Shown one piece after another: positions 59,191 to 64,000 of a stretch of DNA of 64,000 nucleotides (the first letter of the stretch is position 1; each line of letters opens with the position of its first letter). Below the pieces are notes generated by a model, which was given only the letters and a program-made list of their open reading frames with translations, was not told the origin of the DNA and did not search any database. Both the position numbers and the translations under genes were made by a program. Source of the DNA: Phenylobacterium conjunctum (lineage in GTDB: Bacteria; Pseudomonadota; Alphaproteobacteria; Caulobacterales; Caulobacteraceae); NCBI RefSeq assembly GCF_042679085.1, contig NZ_JBHTLQ010000001.1:111107-175106 (forward strand). Reading direction: 5' to 3'.

Positions 59191-59350
59191 CCAGGTCGTC
59201 CAGACCCTAGCCGGCCTTTGCGTCGTCCTGGCCCTGATGTGCGCCTGGCTGGCATGGCAAGCCACCCGAGCCCATCGGGTGGCTGCCTGTTATCGGGAGG
59301 TTATGGCGACGATGGAGGCGCTGCCGGAGGGGGATTGCGAGCGGCTGTAG
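59171..59350 (+). CDS. Possible small single-pass membrane protein
   Basis: The protein is 59 aa from the ATG at 59171, preceded by AGGGGG. One TM helix (VVQTLAGLCVVLALMCAWLA, about residues 8-27) follows a basic start MRRRSDR, then a short soluble tail with two Cys. No family recognised. It is convergent with the chemoreceptor gene, 13 bp apart. Confidence 0.45.
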   Translation: MRRRSDRQVVQTLAGLCVVLALMCAWLAWQATRAHRVAACYREVMATMEALPEGDCERL

Positions 59351-59363
59351 GGCAGCCGCCCGG

Positions 59364-61268
59364 CTAGAACTCCTCCCAGCCATCGTCCACGCGGGGCGCA
59401 ACAAAGCCGCCGCCGACGACCGCCTGCGCCCTGGCAGGCTTCGGCCTTTGGATGGTGTGCCGCGAGACCTCCGGCGCCATGGGCTTGGCGCTACGGCCCG
59501 TCAGCCTGAACTGGCTCATCAGCCGAACGAGCTCGCCCGTCTTGTCCGCCAAGGCCTGGCTGGCTGCGGTGGACTCTTCGACCATGGCTGCGTTCTGCTG
59601 GGTCACCTGATCCATCTGGTTGATGGCGGCATTGACCTGGGCGAGGCCGCCGGCCTGCTCCTGGGCGGACGCCGCAATGCCCTCGACCGTGTGGGTGATC
59701 TTCTCGATCTGCGACACGATCCGGCCGAGCGCCGCGCCTGTCTGGCCGACCAGGTCGACACCGGCGCTAACTTGGTCGCCGGACGCTGTGATCAGGCCCT
59801 TGATCTCCTTCGCGGCCTCGGCGGAGCGCTGGGCCAGGGCCCGCACTTCGGAGGCGACCACGGCGAAGCCCTTGCCGGCGTCGCCGGCCCTGGCCGCTTC
59901 AACCCCCGCATTGAGCGCCAGCAGGTTGGTCTGGAAGGCGATCTCGTCGATCACGCCGATGATCTGGCTGATCTGAGTGGACGAGGCCCGGATCTCATCC
60001 ATGGCGGAGACGGCGCGGCTGACCACTTCTTCCGACTTGTGGGCTTCCTGACGGGCCGCGCTCACCGAGGCGTGGGCGTGGGATGCGCCGTCAGCTGTGG
60101 CGCGGACCGTCGCGGTGATCTGATCGAGGGCCGCTGCGGTTTCCTCCAGGCTGGCCGCCTGCTGCTCCGTGCGCCGTGACAGGTCGGCGGCCGCGGTGCT
60201 GATCTCGCCGCCGCCCGCGCTGATGCTATCGGTGTTATCGAGGATCACCCGCATGGCGTGCTCGAGCTTGTCCATCGCATCGTTGTAGTTGGCGCGGAGC
60301 TGCTCGTACTCGGCCGCAAAGGCGGCGGTGAGCCGGAAGGTCAGGTCGCCGGAGGCGAGCTGCTCCAACCCGGTCCCAAGGCCCTGGACAACCTCAGACA
60401 GACGGCGGGCGGCCTCGGCGCGCTCGGCCTCCGTCCGGCCGCGCTGGTCTTCCGCGGCCCGGCGCTGGGTTTCGGTCTCGGCTTCAAGCCGCTCGCGCTC
60501 CAGGGCGTTCTCCTTGAACACCAGGACAGCCCGAGCCATCTCGCCGGTTTCGTCCTGGCGATCCTGTCCGGGGATCTCGGCGGCGGTGTCGCCCTCCGCC
60601 AGCCGACGCATGGCGTCGGTCATGACGCGGAGCGGGCGGGAGACGCCGTTGAACACTGTGTTGATGGCGAAGGCGACGGCGCCCAGAGCGGCCAGGCCGA
60701 TCACCGCCATGACGGTCAGGGCGAGCTCGAAGTCGGTGATGGCGGCTCTGCCCTGTTGTTCCGCGACGGAGATCTGCAGATCGATGAGCGCGCCGACCTT
60801 GCTGCTTACCGGCTCGATCGCCGGGTACATCCGCTGGTCGGTGAAGGCGGCCAGGGCGGTTGCATCTTGCGCCTTGAGGATCTGGACGAGGTTCGCGACC
60901 TCGATGTCGGCGATGGCCATGGCCTGGCTGACGCCGGCCGCCTGGGCCTTCTCATCGTCGGTCATGTACGTCTTCGCGTACTCGTCCCACTTCTCATGAA
61001 GGACTTTGCGCGCCCCCTCGACGTGTCCCAGGGCATCCTCCCAGCCCATCTGGCCGGTGCGCGCCTTCCAGGCGGTATCGACGATGTCGACCGCATAGGC
61101 GTCGGAAACATGAGTGAGCTGGTCCATGGGCAGGACCCGATCGTCGACGATGGTGGTGATGGTGTGGTGGGCCGTTGAGAGCGCAAGCCAGCCACAGAGG
61201 CTGGTGGCGAGCAGCATGGCGCCCAGCCCGGCCACCGCGGCGACCAGCTTGCTCTTGATGGATTTCAT
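59364..61268 (-). CDS. Methyl-accepting chemotaxis protein
   Basis: The protein is 634 aa. TM1 about residues 8-30, four-helix-bundle periplasmic sensor (about 32-188), TM2 about 190-212, HAMP region(s), then a signalling domain with the conserved tip FQTNLLALNAGVEAARAG and flanking methylation helices. The C-terminus ends DDGWEEF, a pentapeptide of the type that tethers CheR/CheB. The ligand is unknown. An MCP fragment with the same tip lies at 52.2-52.4 kb. Confidence 0.9.
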   Translation of the reverse strand: MKSIKSKLVAAVAGLGAMLLATSLCGWLALSTAHHTITTIVDDRVLPMDQLTHVSDAYAVDIVDTAWKARTGQMGWEDALGHVEGARKVLHEKWDEYAKTYMTDDEKAQAAGVSQAMAIADIEVANLVQILKAQDATALAAFTDQRMYPAIEPVSSKVGALIDLQISVAEQQGRAAITDFELALTVMAVIGLAALGAVAFAINTVFNGVSRPLRVMTDAMRRLAEGDTAAEIPGQDRQDETGEMARAVLVFKENALERERLEAETETQRRAAEDQRGRTEAERAEAARRLSEVVQGLGTGLEQLASGDLTFRLTAAFAAEYEQLRANYNDAMDKLEHAMRVILDNTDSISAGGGEISTAAADLSRRTEQQAASLEETAAALDQITATVRATADGASHAHASVSAARQEAHKSEEVVSRAVSAMDEIRASSTQISQIIGVIDEIAFQTNLLALNAGVEAARAGDAGKGFAVVASEVRALAQRSAEAAKEIKGLITASGDQVSAGVDLVGQTGAALGRIVSQIEKITHTVEGIAASAQEQAGGLAQVNAAINQMDQVTQQNAAMVEESTAASQALADKTGELVRLMSQFRLTGRSAKPMAPEVSRHTIQRPKPARAQAVVGGGFVAPRVDDGWEEF

Positions 61269-61522
61269 GGGTGTGGGACCCCGGGGTTACAGAACGCTTC
61301 CGATCTTCCCGCGACACTTCACCCAAAGTCCTGCCCGCCTCTTAACGTGGGGAGTTAACGCGCTGACAGTTGCTCAGATCGGGTTAAGTCGTTCCCCGCA
61401 TTGGGTTTTGCGGCCGCATAACCCTTCGGTGGGGGCGCTTCATCTGCGGTGCGGACCCTATGCCTCGACCCGGGCGACCCGATAGGCCTCAGCCGGTGGT
61501 TTCTCTGCCAGAGGAAGGGCGC

Positions 61523-61588
61523 CTAAGTCTCAGCGAAGCGGGCGAGGAGGGCGCTGAAGTTGGTCGGAAGGCGGTATTCGTTGCACAT
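61523..61588 (-). pseudogene. Relic of a SOS-response-associated peptidase (SRAP/YedK) gene
   Basis: The minus-strand ATG at 61588 opens MCNEYRLPTNFSALLARFAE and hits a TAG after 22 codons. SRAP proteins start with Met-Cys, where Cys2 is the DNA-crosslinking nucleophile, in the context MCNxY. Only this N-terminus is recognisable. The call rests on a short motif. Confidence 0.35.
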
Positions 61589-61830
61589 GGGCGGCCTTGC
61601 GCCACCAGCGGTGTGGCGTCCAGCGCCGCGCGAAGAGCTCATTTCCGGCGAATGCGCTCCACCTGAAATGCGCTGAGACAGAACGCCGCGTAGCGATGTT
61701 ATGCCGATCTTGGCAACTGAGTCTTAGGCGGCTTCACCGCCGCCCTTTGGCCGGTGCGGAGGCTCATGGGTGTCGCCCGCAGTTAGCGATCCCCGCCTCG
61801 ATTGACCTGCCTGGAGTATGACGTGGGCTA

Positions 61831-61908
61831 ATGGAAAAGCGCCTGCTCACGCTGGAGCTGATCCTTGCCGAGGTTCGCCCTGCGCCACGCTTGCTCACCT
61901 GCGCCTGA
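61831..61908 (+). pseudogene. Short relic related to the 58.9-kb small gene
   Basis: The reading MEKRLLTLELILAEVRP then stops after 25 codons. The start parallels LEKRLAAAELLLFEVAP at 58943. Too short to be functional on its own. Confidence 0.3.
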
Positions 61909-62154
61909 TCCACGCCATCGCCTTGAGGCGTGTTCGCCACAGCCTTCCTCGCTCTGCTTGCGAGCGCCTTGATACCAGTCTGTCCTCCTGGGCTATGAAG
62001 AGCAGAACATGAAGCCGTCCATTCCCGCGGGCCCGCGTGGGCCGCCGGCGACGCGTCCGGGCGAGGTCCTGTGTGAGAAGGTGCTCTCCTGCCTCGAAAG
62101 CCAGGGCGTGCCCCGGCCTGCGATCGCCACCGCCTTGGGGGGCTGCCCGACCGC

Positions 62155-62323
62155 GCTAGTGATGGGACAACGTCTTGTCTGCAAAGCCGACCATCGCAGC
62201 CATGAGTGGGTCGTAGCGGGTGCAACATGAACGGCGCAAAGCTGGGTGATCGCTTGCGCAGGGCTGGCGGCGAAGAGGGCGGGCGAGGGTCAGACGCGCT
62301 CTGAAAAGCGATCGTAGGCGTCG
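62155..62323. repeat. Duplicated segment, copy B (with 55683-55855)
   Basis: It matches copy A with scattered substitutions and small gaps. Here the SNase-like part survives only as a scar: LVMGQRLVCKADHRSHEWVV, in frame with the short ORF starting at 62009, then broken by an indel. The exonuclease part is intact, because the segment runs into the last codons of the gene at 62290-63198. Confidence 0.7.
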
Positions 62324-63198
62324 ACCCGCTTGGTCCGTAGTTCGACTTCACGCTGGTAGATCTCCGACTTTAGGAAAGTCAGTTCGGCGTCCTTCTGATC
62401 CTCCGCGACGTCGATATGCCAGCACTTGGGGCCAAGGCTGAGGTCGGCATTCCAGCGATAGCCGCGAGCTTTCAGGACATCCTTCAACTCGAAAGGGGAG
62501 TTCTCCGCCCAGATGCGCCAGGTGGCTTGGCGCGCCGCATTCAAGAGCTGAGCAAACCCGCTCCCGGCGCCAGATGCGAGCGGGCGGCGCAAAACCTCAA
62601 CGCCGGCTAGGCAGTCGTCAGCTGCGCGATGCGCATCGTAAAACAAGCCCAGCGCAGTGGCGATATGGCTCAGCCGCAGCCCCTGGATATCTTCACGCGC
62701 CCAGTCCACTTGGCTCATGGAACAGGCCCACGCCTTTGTCGTGAACGTCTCGCAGAGCCGCTCTAAGAACCGGCGATCGAAGGCTGCGTTGTGCGCGACG
62801 ACAAGCGCGCAAGGCGCCACAAAGTTAGCGACCTCGTTTGCATCGATCGAGCGACCCGCGACCATGGCGTCATCGATGCCGGTCAGCTGTGTGATCTCTT
62901 CCGGGATGGGTTGGCTGGGCTCGCGCAGGCCCTGATAGGGATGGCCAACCGCGAGGATCTCGCCGTCTAGGCTGTAGGTGAAGGGGACCATCGCAAGTTC
63001 AATGATCTCATCCTTGATCGGATCGAGACCCGTGGTTTCGACATCGACATAGAGGCCGCGCCGCAAGGACCTCGTGGGTGCTTCAAGCTCGACGAAGTTT
63101 GGCTTGATTCGGCGCAGGACGCGGTACTGACCGCTCGCCTCAAGGCGCTGAGCCTGCGCTTCTAGGTCATCGTCCGTAAGCGGAACTTCTCTGCCCAT
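62290..63198 (-). CDS. DEDDh-type 3'-5' exonuclease
   Basis: The protein is 302 aa. ExoI motif YVDVETTGLDP (D52, E54), ExoII region VVAHNAAFDRRFLERL, ExoIII HRAADDCLAG with the His and Asp of the DEDDh class, as in DNA polymerase III epsilon-type nucleases. A C-terminal ~90-residue extension (RGYRWNADLSLGPKCWHIDV) may be an extra binding domain. It follows the HNH gene on the same strand with a one-base stop/start contact at 63198. Confidence 0.8.
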   Translation of the reverse strand: MGREVPLTDDDLEAQAQRLEASGQYRVLRRIKPNFVELEAPTRSLRRGLYVDVETTGLDPIKDEIIELAMVPFTYSLDGEILAVGHPYQGLREPSQPIPEEITQLTGIDDAMVAGRSIDANEVANFVAPCALVVAHNAAFDRRFLERLCETFTTKAWACSMSQVDWAREDIQGLRLSHIATALGLFYDAHRAADDCLAGVEVLRRPLASGAGSGFAQLLNAARQATWRIWAENSPFELKDVLKARGYRWNADLSLGPKCWHIDVAEDQKDAELTFLKSEIYQREVELRTKRVDAYDRFSERV

Positions 63199-63821
63199 CA
63201 GCGTTGAACCAGGGCCTTGAGCTCGTCCAAGGTCAGCCAGGGGCGCTTTGCGTGGACCATGCGGTGGCAGTTTGCGCAGAGGATCGCAAGATCGCTGAGC
63301 TTCGTGCGTGAGCCTGGTGTCAGGGTCTCCAGGGGTTTGAGGTGATGCACCTCGATGTAACCCTCACCGCGCGGACCATAGGCTCGTCCGAAATCAAAAT
63401 CACAGGCTTCGCAAGCTAGTCGACCATGCTGGGCGAGGGCTTGGGCCTTCCGTTTGCGAGCAAGGCTGGAGTCGCGTTCGCGGTAGTGATGCAGGCGACT
63501 GAGGAGCGCGCCTTCCGCGGCCTCGGCTTCCAGGTCCGGATCGACAGAAATTGCGGGTGCGCTTTCGGTCTCCAAGCCTGCGCGGATGGCCGAGGCGGTG
63601 GCGGCTAGACGCGTTCGGTCGCCCGCGAACTCATCCCAGATTTGCTCATCGGCCTTCGAGCCATGTGCAAGACCCTTCTGACCAAGCGACGTGTAGGCGT
63701 GATCGAAGCGTCGGAAGTTCGTGAGCTTCATCGAGACGCCGGTTGGGTTCCGCAGCGTCTCTTGATCCCCAAAGTCTGTGTGGCGCCACAGGCGGTTTAA
63801 GAGGGCTGATAGCTCGATCAC
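63198..63821 (-). CDS. HNH endonuclease
   Basis: The protein is 207 aa from a GTG at 63821. C-terminal HNH: CEACDFDFGRAYGPRGEGY, EVHHLKPL, then LAILCANCHRMVH, with paired CxxC zinc cysteines. The N-terminal part ends LRNPTGVSMKLTNF. The frame stays open upstream to 63956 and encodes NPGWTRDELILALDLYF, typical of the start of these proteins, but has no ATG, GTG or TTG. The real start may be a rare codon or the 5' end may be damaged. Coupled with the exonuclease gene. Confidence 0.75.
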   Translation of the reverse strand: MIELSALLNRLWRHTDFGDQETLRNPTGVSMKLTNFRRFDHAYTSLGQKGLAHGSKADEQIWDEFAGDRTRLAATASAIRAGLETESAPAISVDPDLEAEAAEGALLSRLHHYRERDSSLARKRKAQALAQHGRLACEACDFDFGRAYGPRGEGYIEVHHLKPLETLTPGSRTKLSDLAILCANCHRMVHAKRPWLTLDELKALVQR

Positions 63822-64000
63822 CTGCGGGTTCTTGTCGTCGGGCGACTGGACGCGGAAATAGAGATCGAGCGCCAGGATTAGCTCGTCGCGCGTCCAGCCA
63901 GGGTTGCGCCGGGCCGTTCGGGGTGACGTGACCCCCTGAAACTCCTCCAGGAATAATTAGAGTCCGCCCGACCAGAGGACGGACGAATGAAGCGATCAAG

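Larger units (their letters stand above)
61269..62289. other. Decayed intergenic zone with gene relics
   Basis: About 1 kb between the chemoreceptor and the exonuclease without an intact gene. It begins with a likely promoter region for the chemoreceptor, including two TTAAC motifs (61341-61345 and 61354-61358). It then holds a SRAP relic (61523-61588), a small-gene relic (61831-61908), and a short chimeric ORF (62009-62230) that fuses an HTH-like start to the SNase-like scar of copy B. Confidence 0.6.

Noticed and set aside
63986..64000. ATG at 63986 preceded by GAGGACGGACGA as a plus-strand gene start
   Set aside because: Only 15 bases remain before the window ends, too few to support a gene.

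Overview
High-GC DNA with a typical alphaproteobacterial gene repertoire. The best taxonomic pointer is an hfaA-hfaB pair (holdfast anchor genes) at 36.5-37.7 kb, which suggests a Caulobacterales/Caulobacteraceae chromosome (Caulobacter or Phenylobacterium type). This rests on protein recognition by eye; no database search was run. I saw no rRNA, tRNA or CRISPR array.

Layout. (a) 0-8.6 kb: a truncated NuoL-like gene (dabB type) divergent from a LysR regulator, then HPP, cysteine-synthase-like, DUF393, DUF3429 and photolyase-related genes, then a PhyH/aldo-keto reductase/hydrolase operon. (b) 8.6-16.5 kb: a two-component system divergent from a complete heavy-metal-type RND efflux operon (adaptor, pump, TolC). 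The region between them carries an 11-bp-phased TTCAG array, the likely binding site of the response regulator. (c) 16.5-32.4 kb: a TonB receptor with an HxlR regulator, then two catabolic groups. The first is DUF2961 (GH172), DUF2817 peptidase-fold and enolase-superfamily genes facing an RpiR regulator. The second is a DauR-like regulator, ornithine-cyclodeaminase-like reductase, hydrolase and a second DUF2817 gene, next to an HD-domain (PhnZ-like) enzyme and a divergent PLP dehydratase.

(d) 32.4-49.3 kb: mostly unrecognised envelope or secreted proteins. Two loci (32.4-34.7 and 46.0-47.8 kb) carry paralogues of one small cytoplasmic family (here called X) translationally coupled to an envelope protein, a von Willebrand lipoprotein in one and an OmpA-type protein in the other. 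Both face a convergent second family (Y), which is decayed in the first locus. The holdfast genes, a hybrid kinase that has lost its H-box, and a pentapeptide-repeat protein lie between these loci. (e) 49.5-52.1 kb: an MgtA-type P-type ATPase.

(f) 52.2-64 kb: a plastic, partly decayed zone. It holds a large serine recombinase ending beside a chemoreceptor fragment, a phage-type repressor, XRE regulators, a thermonuclease-like secreted protein, a TonB-receptor scar, an intact hybrid kinase, an intact chemoreceptor, several gene relics, and a duplicated segment shared by 55.7 and 62.2 kb. It closes with a DEDDh exonuclease and an HNH endonuclease.
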